Below are positions 9,465-22,322 of a stretch of 55,723 bases of DNA, one piece after another. Each line of letters starts with the position of its first letter. The stretch's first letter is position 1. The position numbers and the translations under genes are program-made. The notes under the pieces were generated by a model, which saw nothing but the letters and a program-made list of their open reading frames with translations, did no database searches and was not told where the DNA came from. The DNA is from Hormoscilla sp. GUM202 (GTDB taxonomy: Bacteria; Cyanobacteriota; Cyanobacteriia; Cyanobacteriales; Desertifilaceae), in the NCBI GenBank assembly GCA_005518205.2, contig RFFC02000044.1:1-55723 (forward strand), read 5' to 3'.

Positions 9465-9845
9465 CCGTTCGATTGGGCGATCGCCATTCTTTTGCGGGTA
9501 GCGATCGCCCGTTTGACAAGCCAAGATTAACAATTCCGTTTGCTTCGCCCTGGCGACGTATCGCCGCGTTCTGGGGATGCACCAGAGGAGGCTCCGCCTC
9601 CCGAAAACGTTTCCGGCCCGTTCGCGCAGCGTGGCGCAGCCATTCGCGCAGCGTGGCGACAGCGTACAGCCATGTCAGGGAACGAGAGAAGCGTTGGGTT
9701 TCGTGAGATAACCCAACCTATAATATAGCCCCTGCACGCAGAGGGCCCCCTACGCTGCGAGGAAGGGGCCCTCTGCGTGGGCGAAAGTTTGTCTAGCCCC
9801 ACCCTTCAGGGTGAGGGCTAGAAGGCTGGATCTGGCAAGAGGATG
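9465..9845. repeat. Intergenic repeat cluster
   Basis: About 380 bp between Uma2 and treS, made of HIP1 octamers, a direct repeat TTCGCGCAGCGTGGCG (twice near 9620-9660), a CAGAGGGCCCC / GGGGCCCTCTG hairpin (about 9740-9778) and a CCCTTCAGGGTGAGGGCTAG palindrome (about 9800-9822). The hairpins could terminate transcripts converging from both sides. No gene is supported; the frames here are repeat shadows. Confidence 0.6.
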
Positions 9846-9864
9846 GTTCGGTGCGGCTAGTAGG

Positions 9865-13257
<3,393 letters not shown>

Positions 13258-13299
13258 ACTATGGTAATTCCTTGATAATGGAAAATTGCACCCTACAGT

Positions 13300-13527
13300 T
13301 CCCTATCCGGTCCCCTCGTTCCCACGGCTCTGCCTGGGAACGGGTCCGGAACGGTACGGGACAGCGGAGGGGGTCGTTTCCTCTTCACCCACCCATGTCG
13401 TTCGCCAGCTGGCAACGACATGGGTGGGTCGTTTCCTCTTCGCCCACCCTGTCGCTCGCCTGCTGGCAGCGACATGGGTGGGCGTCTCCGGAAACGAAAG
13501 TCTCTGGAAACGATAGGAGCGTGCGTA
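13300..13527. repeat. Tandem P3-type palindromes upstream of treS
   Basis: Two neighbouring copies of the palindrome found inside treS: CACCCATGTCGTTCGCC..GGCAACGACATGGGTG and a second with CGCTCGCC..GGCAGCGACATGGG. They are bordered by GTTCCCACGGCTCTGCC/GGGAACG pieces. They occupy the space between the treS start and xisI. All frames here are repeat shadows. No clear treS promoter was seen. Confidence 0.7.
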
Positions 13528-13529
13528 AT

Positions 13530-13865
13530 TCACGCCACGGCAAACCCTGTAAATTGTCGCACATATGGCGTTCTAAAGCCCAAAACAATATCTGTTTTAG
13601 GTACGCCTAATTCTACTAACTGGTTAGCTAGTCCCTCCTCTGTAAAATCTTGTTGAATCCAGATTTTACCATCGTTAATATTGATATGAATGGGGCATCC
13701 ATGAATTCTTTCCTCGCCATTCCATCCCACGTATAATAATAAATAGTTGTCCCGGGTCCGATCGAAAACAACTTGAACGTTCTTGGCGTATTGGGGGTTT
13801 TGTTCAGCCGCATGTTGCTGAATAATTTTTTCGATTAACTCTCGGTAATCTATTCTTTCCATCAT
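13530..13865 (-). CDS. xisI: XisI-like protein (fdxN element excision controlling factor family)
   Basis: About 111 residues from one of the two adjacent ATG codons (13865/13862), MERIDYRELIEKII; the longer upstream extension is repeat sequence. The family signature is clear: VFDRTRDNYLLLYVGWNG, RIHGCPIHINI, DGKIWIQQDFTEEG and VELGVPKTDIVLGF, ending FAVA. XisI was named from fdxN-element excision in Anabaena and is usually encoded next to XisH, an endonuclease-like protein. No XisH gene is present here, so this is an orphan copy. A hairpin (AAACCAGG..CCTGGTTT, about 13880-13912) lies just upstream. Confidence 0.88.
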   Translation of the reverse strand: MMERIDYRELIEKIIQQHAAEQNPQYAKNVQVVFDRTRDNYLLLYVGWNGEERIHGCPIHININDGKIWIQQDFTEEGLANQLVELGVPKTDIVLGFRTPYVRQFTGFAVA

Positions 13866-13954
13866 CTTTATCAGTAGCCCAAAAACCAGGTTTTTTGTCA
13901 AAACCTGGTTTCTTAATTCAACGACGATCGCCCCGTTCTGGGGAAGCATCAGAC

Positions 13955-14212
13955 TAATTTTGTATCTAGCCCGCGCAGGCGGGCTTTGTTCATGTAGCCG
14001 GACCCTTTAGGGTGACGGCGGCGGATCTGTAAACGGGGGGCGTTGGGTTGAGGCACGAAACCCAACCTACAGGCTGCCTATAGGAAAAACCTGGTTTCTT
14101 AATTGAAGACGATCGCCCCGTTCTGGGGATGCAGATCCAGAGGCAGAGCCTCTGGATGCCGTTCCCTGACTCTGGCAGGGAACGAGAGAAATAGCTGAAC
14201 CCAACCTACAAG
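13955..14212. repeat. REP-type palindromes between xisI and trpE
   Basis: About 250 bp of repeat sequence: CCCGCGCAGGCGGGCTTTGT followed by GGACCCTTTAGGGT (13968-14012), a motif shared with 25258-25316, 32130-32180, 36141-36190 and about 47650-47690. Next come CCAGAGGCAGAGCCTCTGG and TTCCCTGACTCTGGCAGGGAA (about 14130-14185). Two similar AACCTGGTTTCTTAATT pieces occur at about 13904 and 14088. No gene. Confidence 0.7.
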
Positions 14213-15724
14213 CTATTGAAGACAGCGGATAGCTTCCAAAAGACCTCTCGCCTTATTCAGAGTTTCCTCGTACTCCTTTTCGGGGTCCGAGTCAGCAACC
14301 AAACCCGCCCCCGCCTGCACGGAAACAGTTTGGTTGCGAACCACCATGGTGCGAATAGTAATGGCACTATTCAACTGTCCCTCAAAATCGTAGTAACCGT
14401 AGACTCCCGAATATGGACCCCGCCGACAACCTTCCAGTTCGTGAATAATCTCCATGGCCCGAATTTTCGGCGCACCGCTAACAGTCCCAGCGGGGAAACT
14501 TGCCTTCAGTAAATCCCACGCATTCCGATCGGGGCGCAGTTCTCCCACCACATTACTCACTATATGCATCACGTGGGAGTAGCGCTCGATTACCATCAAC
14601 TCATCCACCTGCACCGTCCCGCTAGTGCAGACCCGCCCCAGGTCATTGCGCCCCAAATCTACTAACATCACGTGTTCCGCCCTTTCCTTCGGGTCTTGCA
14701 ATAACTCCTCTCCTAGGGCAACATCTTCTGCATGGGTTTTGCCTCGGCGTCGCGTTCCCGCGATCGGGCGCAGAGTCGCGATCTTATTTCCAGTGGGTGC
14801 CTTTTCGGCCTTCACCATCACCTCTGGAGAGGAACCGACTATTTGCCAATCGCCAAAGTTAAAATATGCCATGTAAGGGGAAGGATTAATCAGGCGCAGC
14901 GATCGATAAAGGGCAAAAGGTTCCCCAGTATAGGGAGTGGTGAGTCGTTGGGAGAGGACAACTTGAAATATATCCCCAGCGTAGATATAATCCTTAGCCT
15001 TCTGAACGTTAGCACAGAACTTTTCCTTGGGAGTATTGCTAGCATAAGTCAATTCGGGATTTCCTGCTTTGCCAGGAGGACTCCATTGCAAAAACGCCTT
15101 CGAGGATACAGCATCGGACTGGAGTTTGTTGACCATGGCCTTGACCCGATCGCAGGCTTGCTGATAAGCTGCCGACAGGTTCTGCTGGGAGTCCCGCAGG
15201 TCTGCATAAGCAACAGCCCAGATTTTCCGCTTCACCTGGTCAAAAATCAGCAGCTGGTCCATCTGCATCCACAACCCATCTGGCAGATCCTCCTCTTCGG
15301 GTGGATAGACTGGTACTCTAGGTTCAATCCAGCGGATCAGTTCGTAACCCCAGAACCCGAATAACCCGCCAATTCCGGGGGGTAACTGGGGTAATTTTAC
15401 TGGACGATAGGGTTCCAGACATTGGGCCAGGATGGCAAAAGGGTCCCCTTCAAAGCTGTCTCGGGCCCCATCCCGCCAAGTCCGAGTGGTACTATTGCCC
15501 CTTGCTTCTAAGATCCACAGGGGGTCGCAACCTAGAAAACTGTAGCGTCCCAGCTGTTCGCCGCCTTCGACAGATTCCAGCAGGAAGTTGTAGGGATGAC
15601 CGGCGCATACCTTATACCAAGCAGAAACTGGAGTATCCAGGTCGGCCACCCATTCGGTGTAGACCGGGACAAAATTACCTTGTTGAGCGAGTTCTGTAAA
15701 CTGGGAGAAATCTGGAAACATCAT
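14213..15724 (-). CDS. trpE: Anthranilate synthase component I
   Basis: A 503-residue chorismate-binding enzyme, cytosolic, making anthranilate from chorismate and glutamine-derived ammonia for tryptophan synthesis. The N-terminal TrpE domain is followed by the catalytic chorismate-binding domain with INPSPYMAYF near residue 283, VMLVDLGRND near 352 and GTVSGAPKIRAMEIIHELE near 417. Length is normal for the family. Two ATG codons are adjacent at the start. The glutamine amidotransferase partner TrpG is not in the window. No tandem-Trp leader peptide or obvious attenuator was seen upstream, where a GC-rich palindrome lies. Confidence 0.93.
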   Translation of the reverse strand: MMFPDFSQFTELAQQGNFVPVYTEWVADLDTPVSAWYKVCAGHPYNFLLESVEGGEQLGRYSFLGCDPLWILEARGNSTTRTWRDGARDSFEGDPFAILAQCLEPYRPVKLPQLPPGIGGLFGFWGYELIRWIEPRVPVYPPEEEDLPDGLWMQMDQLLIFDQVKRKIWAVAYADLRDSQQNLSAAYQQACDRVKAMVNKLQSDAVSSKAFLQWSPPGKAGNPELTYASNTPKEKFCANVQKAKDYIYAGDIFQVVLSQRLTTPYTGEPFALYRSLRLINPSPYMAYFNFGDWQIVGSSPEVMVKAEKAPTGNKIATLRPIAGTRRRGKTHAEDVALGEELLQDPKERAEHVMLVDLGRNDLGRVCTSGTVQVDELMVIERYSHVMHIVSNVVGELRPDRNAWDLLKASFPAGTVSGAPKIRAMEIIHELEGCRRGPYSGVYGYYDFEGQLNSAITIRTMVVRNQTVSVQAGAGLVADSDPEKEYEETLNKARGLLEAIRCLQ

Positions 15725-15783
15725 CTGGGTTATGGGTGTTGGACTTACTGGCCGCGTGGGAAAGTGAGATCGCGTCCGCTTAA

Positions 15784-15858
15784 GATCCCCCCAAACCCCC
15801 CTTAATAAGGGGGGCTTTTTAGCCCCCCCAATTGCGGCGGGGGGGTTTGGGGGGGATC
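15784..15858. repeat. GC-rich palindrome (same core as MITE 1)
   Basis: A 75-bp palindrome, GATCCCCCCAAACCCCCC .. GGTTTGGGGGGGATC, between the divergent trpE and acnB genes. The same core forms the centre of the MITE at 1657-1807 but here it lacks the GGGTGTGGTC ends. It may act as a bidirectional insulator or terminator; that is inference. Confidence 0.75.
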
Positions 15859-15961
15859 GCCAACTCGATCGAGAGTGATATCGCGTCCGCTGCTAACAAC
15901 GATAGCGTAGAAATTGCCTTACAATTTGATTTTTATGCCAACATGCCAGGAGAATTTACCA

Positions 15962-18571
15962 ATGCTAAAAGCATATCGTCAACATGTGGCCGATCGGGCG
16001 GCAATGGGGATCCCGCCCCTGCCCCTGGATGCCCAGCAGACTGCCGATCTCTGCGAACTGCTGAAATATCCTCAACCTGGGGAAGAAGAATACCTCATGG
16101 CCTTATTGCGCGATCGGGTGCCCCCTGGGGTAGATGAGGCCGCCTACGTGAAAGCTGGCTTTCTCACTGCCGTGGCCAAGGGGGAAATTTCCTGTCCTCT
16201 GATCGTACCCCAAGGGGCGATCGACCTCTTAGGGACGATGGTAGGGGGCTACAACGTGCAATCCTTAGTGGAGTTTCTCAAGTCTAGCAACGCTAACCTG
16301 GCAGTTGGGGCCGCCACCGCCCTGAGTAAGATGACCTTGGTGTTTGATGCCTTTAACGAAGTCCTGGAACTCTCGGAAGTCAACCCCTACGCCAAGCAAG
16401 CGATCGACGCCTGGGCCAATGGTGCCTGGTTCATCCGCCGTCCCAAGCTGCCAGAAGCCATTCAGGTAACGGTGTTTAAGGTGCCCGGAGAGACCAATAC
16501 CGACGACCTCTCCCCCGCCATCCATGCTACCACCCGCCCGGACATCCCCTTACATGCCTTGTCCATGTTGGAATCCCGCATGGCCGGGGCCCTAGAGACG
16601 ATCGCCCAGTTGAAGGAAAAAGGAAATCCCGTCGCCTATGTCGGAGATGTTGTGGGAACCGGTTCCTCCCGCAAGTCGGCCATTAACTCCTTACTTTGGC
16701 ATATCGGTGATGATATTCCCTATGTCCCCAACAAGCGCGCTGGAGGCTATATTTTAGGTGGCGCGATCGCCCCCATCTTCTTCAACACTGGTGAGGACTC
16801 TGGGGCCTTGCCGATCGAATGCGATGTCACCCAGATGGAAACGGGGATGGTAATTACGATCCATCCCTACAAAGGGGAAATTACCAACGAAGCAGGGGAA
16901 GTCATCTCCACCTTCAGTCTCAAGCCCGAAACCATTTTAGATGAAGTGCGGGCCGGGGGACGCATTCCCTTATTAATTGGCCGCAGTCTCACGGACAAAA
17001 CCCGGGAAGCATTAGGATATGAACCCAGTCCTTTGTTTACCCGTCCCCGGATGCCCGCAGATACGGGCAAAGGTTTTACTTTGGCACAGAAAATGGTGGG
17101 GAAAGCTTGTGGTTTACCGGGAATTCGTCCGGGAACCGCTTGCGAACCCATCATGACGACAGTTGGTTCCCAGGATACCACGGGACCGATGACCAGGGAC
17201 GAATTAAAAGAACTCGCCTGTCTCGGTTTCAGCGCCGACTTAGTGATGCAGAGTTTCTGCCATACAGCAGCATATCCCAAACCCACAGACATCAACGTCC
17301 ATAAAAAATTACCCGATTTCTTCTCCACGCGGGGTGGAGTCGCCTTGCGTCCGGGTGATGGCATTATCCACTCCTGGTTAAACCGCATGTTGCTACCGGA
17401 TACCGTCGGCACCGGGGGCGACTCCCACACCCGTTTTCCCCTGGGAATTTCCTTTCCAGCGGGTTCGGGGTTAGTGGCCTTTGCAGCAGCTTTAGGGGTA
17501 ATGCCCTTGGACATGCCAGAATCGGTTTTAGTGCGGTTCGGTGGAGAATTGCAACCCGGAGTCACCCTGCGAGATATCGTCAATGCCATTCCCTACGTAG
17601 CCATCCAGAAGGGGTTGCTAACCGTCGCCAAAAAGAACAAGAAGAACGTCTTTTCCGGACGGATCATGGAAATGGAAGGGTTGCCAGATTTGAAGGTGGA
17701 ACAGGCTTTTGAACTCACCGATGCCACAGCAGAACGTTCTTGCGCCGGATCGACAATTAAGTTGGGAACGGAAACAGTTGCCGAATATTTCCGATCGAAC
17801 GTAGCCCTATTAAAGAATATGGTAGCGCGGGGCTATCAGGATGGGCGGAACATCATGCGCCGGGTAGCCAAGATGGAAGCATGGTTGGCAAATCCCGAAT
17901 TAATGTCAGCAGATGGGGATGCGGAGTACGCGGAAGTGCTTGAAGTCAATCTCAACGAGATAAAAGAACCCATTGTCGCGGCCCCCAACGACCCAGACAA
18001 CGTGAAATTAATGTCAGAATGTGAGGGAGACATTATCCATGAAGTGTTCATCGGTTCTTGCATGACGAACATCGGTCATTATCGGGCCGCAGCGAAGGTG
18101 TTAGAAAATGCGGGACCGGTAAAGGGGCGCTTGTGGATTTGTCCGCCGACGCGCATGGACGAAAAGCAGTTGCGAGAAGAAGGGGTGTACGGAATTTTTG
18201 CCGCCGCCGGGGCGCGCACGGAAATGCCCGGATGTTCCTTATGCATGGGAAATCAGGCGCGAGTAGAAGATGGGGTGACGGTATTTTCCACTTCGACCCG
18301 CAACTTCAACAATCGCATGGGTAAAGGTGCCCAAGTGTATCTGGGTTCGGCGGAGTTGGCAGCAGTTTGTGCCCTCTTAGGACGCATTCCCACGGTAGAG
18401 GAATACATGGACATTGTCAAGGAGAAGATTGACCCATTTGCCAGTGAATTGTATCGCTATTTGAACTTCGATCAAATAGCGGGATTCGAGGATGAAGGTC
18501 GGGTGATACCATTGGAAGAGATGCCCAATATTGAGGATATTTTGGGGATGCCAGTGGCAGCCGGAAAGTAG
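15962..18571 (+). CDS. acnB: Bifunctional aconitate hydratase 2 / 2-methylisocitrate dehydratase
   Basis: An 869-residue AcnB catalysing citrate-isocitrate interconversion in the cytosolic TCA pathway. Start chosen at ATG 15962 (MLKAYRQHVADRAAMGIP), 8 bases after AGGAGA; a longer upstream frame lacks family similarity. The HEAT-like N-terminus, the swivelling domain (DDLSPAIHATTRPD, GTGSSRKSAINS) and the catalytic domains are all present. The [4Fe-4S] cysteines are visible at C700 (GSCMTNIGH) and C758/C761 (CSLCMGN). The C-terminal 420 residues are duplicated at 23857-25189. The frame is intact and this is clearly the functional copy. Confidence 0.96.
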   Translation: MLKAYRQHVADRAAMGIPPLPLDAQQTADLCELLKYPQPGEEEYLMALLRDRVPPGVDEAAYVKAGFLTAVAKGEISCPLIVPQGAIDLLGTMVGGYNVQSLVEFLKSSNANLAVGAATALSKMTLVFDAFNEVLELSEVNPYAKQAIDAWANGAWFIRRPKLPEAIQVTVFKVPGETNTDDLSPAIHATTRPDIPLHALSMLESRMAGALETIAQLKEKGNPVAYVGDVVGTGSSRKSAINSLLWHIGDDIPYVPNKRAGGYILGGAIAPIFFNTGEDSGALPIECDVTQMETGMVITIHPYKGEITNEAGEVISTFSLKPETILDEVRAGGRIPLLIGRSLTDKTREALGYEPSPLFTRPRMPADTGKGFTLAQKMVGKACGLPGIRPGTACEPIMTTVGSQDTTGPMTRDELKELACLGFSADLVMQSFCHTAAYPKPTDINVHKKLPDFFSTRGGVALRPGDGIIHSWLNRMLLPDTVGTGGDSHTRFPLGISFPAGSGLVAFAAALGVMPLDMPESVLVRFGGELQPGVTLRDIVNAIPYVAIQKGLLTVAKKNKKNVFSGRIMEMEGLPDLKVEQAFELTDATAERSCAGSTIKLGTETVAEYFRSNVALLKNMVARGYQDGRNIMRRVAKMEAWLANPELMSADGDAEYAEVLEVNLNEIKEPIVAAPNDPDNVKLMSECEGDIIHEVFIGSCMTNIGHYRAAAKVLENAGPVKGRLWICPPTRMDEKQLREEGVYGIFAAAGARTEMPGCSLCMGNQARVEDGVTVFSTSTRNFNNRMGKGAQVYLGSAELAAVCALLGRIPTVEEYMDIVKEKIDPFASELYRYLNFDQIAGFEDEGRVIPLEEMPNIEDILGMPVAAGK

Positions 18572-19132
18572 TATAATAGTAGGGTGGGTAATACCCACCC
18601 ACCCCTGTAAAAGTGTAGTTGAATGAATTTTGGTTCTTTCAATGTTATTGATTCTCAATAAATTGTTATATTTGAGAATCATGTGGCTTTCATCAGATCC
18701 AACCATAGTTATGGCCTGAGAGAAAACCTGGGAATTTCAGGTTTTGGGATAGTTGAGTCACCTTGACAAGGTTAGCAATGCTAACCCTAGTACCAGACAT
18801 CGACCGTATTTTGGGTTTGAGGATGAAACCTACATTCCGCACGACAACATGTATTACGGAATAAATACAAGTGCTTAGTGATTTTGCGAAGCTAAAAGTT
18901 GATATACGTATAAATATTTATACGTTGTGTTTACCAAATTGCCAAATATTACGTATTACAAAATGTCGTGCAATGGCAATAGTACCGTACCATTACATAT
19001 TATTTGTGATGTTACAAAGTGTAGTGCAAAACGTGGGATGAAAGTCTCGTGTACCCATTGGATAATATGCCCAAGACTAAGAATAGCTTGGGGATGTCCT
19101 TGACAGCGAGATGGTAGTGTGCTAAGATAGGA
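18572..19132. other. AT-rich spacer with palindromes before the RM island
   Basis: No gene over about 560 bp. It holds a hairpin GGTGGGTAATACCCACC just after acnB (terminator-like, no T run), preceded by GTAGTATAATAGTAGGGTGGG, a motif that recurs at about 19368 and 23148. It also holds a perfect 18-bp palindrome CGTATAAATATTTATACG (18907-18924), which could be an operator, and several related CGCACGACA / TGTCGTGC pieces in both orientations (18840-19030). Confidence 0.55.
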
Positions 19133-19360
19133 TTGTCCTTAGAAGCATCGATTGCAGGAGTTGAACAAATGGTTTTGCCAGAAGCAGAGCGAAAAGTTTA
19201 TGTTGTATGGAATAACAAAGGTGGTGTGGGAAAAAGCACAATAGTATTCAATGATTTGAAAGATGCGACTTATGAAGTTTACAATCAAAAGATTGCATTG
19301 GATAAAAAACGAATCAAAACTTGCAGCGACTCTGTAGATACGATTGTAAGTAAATTGTAG
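19133..19360 (+). pseudogene. ParA/Soj-like ATPase remnant
   Basis: A 75-codon frame. Its middle, KVYVVWNNKGGVGKSTI, is the deviant Walker A motif of ParA/MinD ATPases; the following residues (VFNDLKDATYEVYNQKIALD) do not continue the fold. Intact ParA proteins exceed 200 residues, so this is an internally deleted or truncated remnant. It lies directly upstream of the methyltransferase gene. Confidence 0.6.
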
Positions 19361-19426
19361 TTCACTTGAAGTAGCATAATAGTAGGGTGGGCGAAAAATC
19401 AAAATAAGACAAAAGATGATTTGGAT

Positions 19427-20776
19427 ATGGTTGAAAAAAGGTACAGCGTGGTAAGTATATTTAGTGGTTGCGGAGGCTTAGATTTAGGATTTAAACAGAA
19501 AGGCTTCGATTTAGTATATGCTTGCGATATTGACCCGAAGGCGGTAGACTGCTATAGCAGAAATATTGAACGATATATCTTTTGCCGGGACGTGCGTAGA
19601 GCTGAATTTCATGCAGATATTGCCGCTATAGGTAGTTGCGATTTGGTGTTAGGGGGCTTTCCGTGCCAAGGATTTTCTAAAGCTGGTCCCAAAAATGTCA
19701 AGGATCCGCGCAACCTTCTCTATAGAGAAATGTATCAGGCGATCGCCAGACTCTGCCCCCACCTCTTTATAGCTGAGAATGTAGACGGCATTTCCCAAAA
19801 CTTTGCCGGTGCGTATATCGAACTGATTGTCAAGGAATTTGAACAGATTGGTTATGATGTAGAATATCGCATCCTGGACGCAGCAGCTTTTGGACTTCCT
19901 CAACACCGCAGACGCATCTTTTTTGTGGGTGTAAGACAACCATCAAACTATAAATTCCAGTGGCCCGAAGCAACTCATGCAGTCAAAACCCGTAACGGTG
20001 AATTTAAGATATCCTCGACAAGTATAGAACAGTTGCCGCTGTTTCAGTGGGCAAGTAAAAACGGAATATCATTACCAATCCGCACTATTAAGGATGCGAT
20101 CGCCGACTTGGTAGAACTAGACGACTGCATTCCAGATCACCAAGTCACTAATGCTTGGTCCCAGAAGTACGAAGTCATTTTCAAGGCGATCGAACCAGGA
20201 CAAAAGCTGTGCAATGTCAGACATGCTGCCACATCGGTATATACATGGGAAATTCCCGAATTTTTTGGTCTAGTTACCCAGCGCGAACGGACTATTCTGG
20301 AAACCATATCCAAGTATCGGCGGCATAAGAAATATGGTAATATTCCCAATGGTAATCCCTTACCGATCGAGGAAATTGAGCGCCTCTCAGGGTTGAATAA
20401 AATACAGACAGAAATAGCATCATTAATTTTGAAAGAATACTTAAAAGAAAAAAAGGGGAAATACGATTTGAAGGGAGCAATGTTTTGTTCTGGTTTATTC
20501 AAACGACCGTCTTGGGACGAACCAGCACCTACCGTTCTGACCAATTTCCACAACCCGCGTTACTTTCTGCATCCCTTAAAAGATAGACCATTTTCTCTCA
20601 GGGAATGCGCGAGGCTTCAGGGATTTCCTGACGAATTTTTGTTTACAGGTTCTGAGAGTCAAGTAGATTTAGTCAGTGGATATCGCCTAGTTGGTAATGC
20701 TGTCCCGCCGCCATTGTCAGAGATGTTTGCTGCGGCAGCGAATAATTTTTTATTTAAAAAATATCAGGTAGCATAG
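19427..20776 (+). CDS. DNA (cytosine-5-)methyltransferase of a type II RM system
   Basis: About 449 residues; ATG 19427 is preferred over the TTG two codons upstream. All the main C5-methyltransferase motifs are in order: motif I SIFSGCGGLDLGF, the catalytic Cys80 in GGFPCQGFSKAG (motif IV), AENVDG (VI), QHRRRIFFVG (VIII), then a variable target-recognition region (about 180-370), PFSLRECARLQGFPDEF (IX) and GNAVPPP (X). It methylates cytosine in an unknown recognition site, protecting DNA from the partner encoded 2 bp downstream. The stop at 20776 and the ATG at 20779 make an obvious operon. Apparently functional. Confidence 0.92.
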   Translation: MVEKRYSVVSIFSGCGGLDLGFKQKGFDLVYACDIDPKAVDCYSRNIERYIFCRDVRRAEFHADIAAIGSCDLVLGGFPCQGFSKAGPKNVKDPRNLLYREMYQAIARLCPHLFIAENVDGISQNFAGAYIELIVKEFEQIGYDVEYRILDAAAFGLPQHRRRIFFVGVRQPSNYKFQWPEATHAVKTRNGEFKISSTSIEQLPLFQWASKNGISLPIRTIKDAIADLVELDDCIPDHQVTNAWSQKYEVIFKAIEPGQKLCNVRHAATSVYTWEIPEFFGLVTQRERTILETISKYRRHKKYGNIPNGNPLPIEEIERLSGLNKIQTEIASLILKEYLKEKKGKYDLKGAMFCSGLFKRPSWDEPAPTVLTNFHNPRYFLHPLKDRPFSLRECARLQGFPDEFLFTGSESQVDLVSGYRLVGNAVPPPLSEMFAAAANNFLFKKYQVA

Positions 20777-20778
20777 CA

Positions 20779-21525
20779 ATGAAACTTCCCACTACAAAGT
20801 TGAATATTATCACCTCCCTCGCTGAATTTGATATCTGGATTACCAGTTCTTTGGGGGGAATTAAGGAGACCGAACGCTTTCAACAGGAGATGGAAAAAGT
20901 TGTAGGTATATTCGATGCTATGGGGGCATCGACCAATAATTTCGCCCGGGTAGAAGATTGTCGCCCCGAGGCGATCGCCGATACCTTTATAAAGCAAATA
21001 GAAGGTCAAAGTAAACAAGCATCTGAAGCAAAACTCCAAGCACTTGCTTCCGTGCTGTTTCTGGTGAGTGGTAAATCTGACAATAACGCCAAGTGCCAGT
21101 TTCCTTTACATTTGCGGGATGTTGCGCGTTGGCATAACTTACCTCGCATCAAGGGAAGCAAGAAGGCGAAGCGGCTAGTTTTTGACAAACTACCGAGAGT
21201 TTTAACTGCTAGTCAATACATGAAGCGAGTTGCTAGTCTCGGTGCATACCAGGATCATCAGAAGAGATTATTACAAGGTTTCATCAACTTTATTTTAAGC
21301 GATTCTGCTTGTATCTCCCAGCTATGGGGCATTGGTCATAGCTACTTCAGGCTGAAAAGCTTAAAAAAAGAGCGCGATCTTCTGACTCCCTTGGTAGTGT
21401 TTCAAGTGCGAGGTTCTGTATCGGCCTCTGGCGGTCATCAACCAGAGGAAGATTTACGGAAACGCTTATTAGAGTGGGGTCTACGGGAAAATATTGATTA
21501 CAACACGACTGATGTAAACCTGCTG
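20779..21525 (+). CDS. Putative restriction endonuclease, exon 1 (N-terminal half)
   Basis: 249 codons starting 2 bp after the methyltransferase stop. The unspliced frame would run only to 21546, through the intron start GTGCGATTTG. Joining 20779-21525 to 22323-23135 gives one continuous 519-residue frame, NTTDVNLL-PAVAETAA. The N-terminal half is helical and contains no motif I recognise. By position, overlapping regulation and orientation it is the restriction partner of the methyltransferase. The function is inferred from context; the two-exon structure is seen directly. Confidence 0.7.
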
Positions 21526-22322
21526 GTGCGATTTGTTCCGGTATAAACTGAAACACAGTGAAAGCCGGGTCGGTTCCATAAGCCGACAACTTTGGTATCA
21601 TGAGGGTCCAAACCCCTCCCTCCAAGTACAGGAGTGACTCCGGTCCTTAGTGCTGCGAAGTGACATCATCGTGGTGCGGAGCAAGGACTTAAGTGTAGGC
21701 CATCTGGTAGCTCAAACCGGAAACGCCGCTAGGGAAATGCTCATGGCTAGAAAAAGCGAACCTACTTAAACCTCGTTAATACAGACCAGCGAAAGAGCTG
21801 ATACGCTGGCCCAAAAGGGATAGGAAGCAAGGTATCAACTGTCGGCAATAGTTGATAATGTACTCCATAAAGCTCCCGGGGGAGTGTAGGGGCCTAAAAG
21901 CATAAATAATGATACCAAGGAACAAAGTAATCTCCAGTGTGCTATCCACCTGGTATGTCCATCGGATGGATAAGTTAGATGATAAGCGCAAAGCCACTGG
22001 GGAAGGGATGTCCTAAGAAGCCAATGCCTAGGGTAACGCCTATGGATATGCAGACGTGGGACGGTGATGATAGGAAACAATCGGGGACAAGTAATTCTGA
22101 TTAATATTACGGTGACCAGCTCCCAAGGGAGGTTAGGTTATAACTTCCTGGCAAAACACATCCAGGATAGGGATAAACGAACAGATTGTAAGGCAAACCA
22201 GGAGCAATCCTGACAAGCTGCCCAAGGAAAGGGCCTATCACCCAGTAGCCGGATGCATTGAAAGGTGCAAGTCCGGTTCCGAAAGGGAGGGTTGGGAAGT
22301 GATTCCTAGCTCGACCCCGACC
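21526..22322 (+). mobile_element. ORF-less group II intron B inside the restriction gene
   Basis: A 797-bp intron in sense orientation. It starts GTGCG (21526) and ends GACCCCGACC (22322), with domain V at about 22246-22281 (AGCCGGATGC..GAAAGG..GCAAGTCCGG). The scaffold matches intron A at 5860-6840. The EBS1-position loop (21841-21849, GTCGGCAAT, within the stem TATCAACT/AGTTGATA) differs from that of intron A, and its CGGCA can pair with the 5' exon end TGCTG. There is no intron-encoded protein, so splicing would need a maturase in trans. Insertion is in phase 0. The 3' boundary was chosen because it restores the frame, and the same boundary works for intron A. Confidence 0.82.

Noticed and set aside
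9527-9802. Overlapping ORFs between Uma2 and treS
   Set aside because: Composed of REP and HIP1 repeats on both strands; no ribosome site.
16867-17589. 240-codon minus-strand ORF
   Set aside because: Antisense shadow of acnB; the same shadow appears opposite the acnB copy.
22299-22322. GTG 22299 as the start of an independent gene
   Set aside because: It lies inside the 3' end of the group II intron; frame continuity with exon 1 after splicing explains it better.
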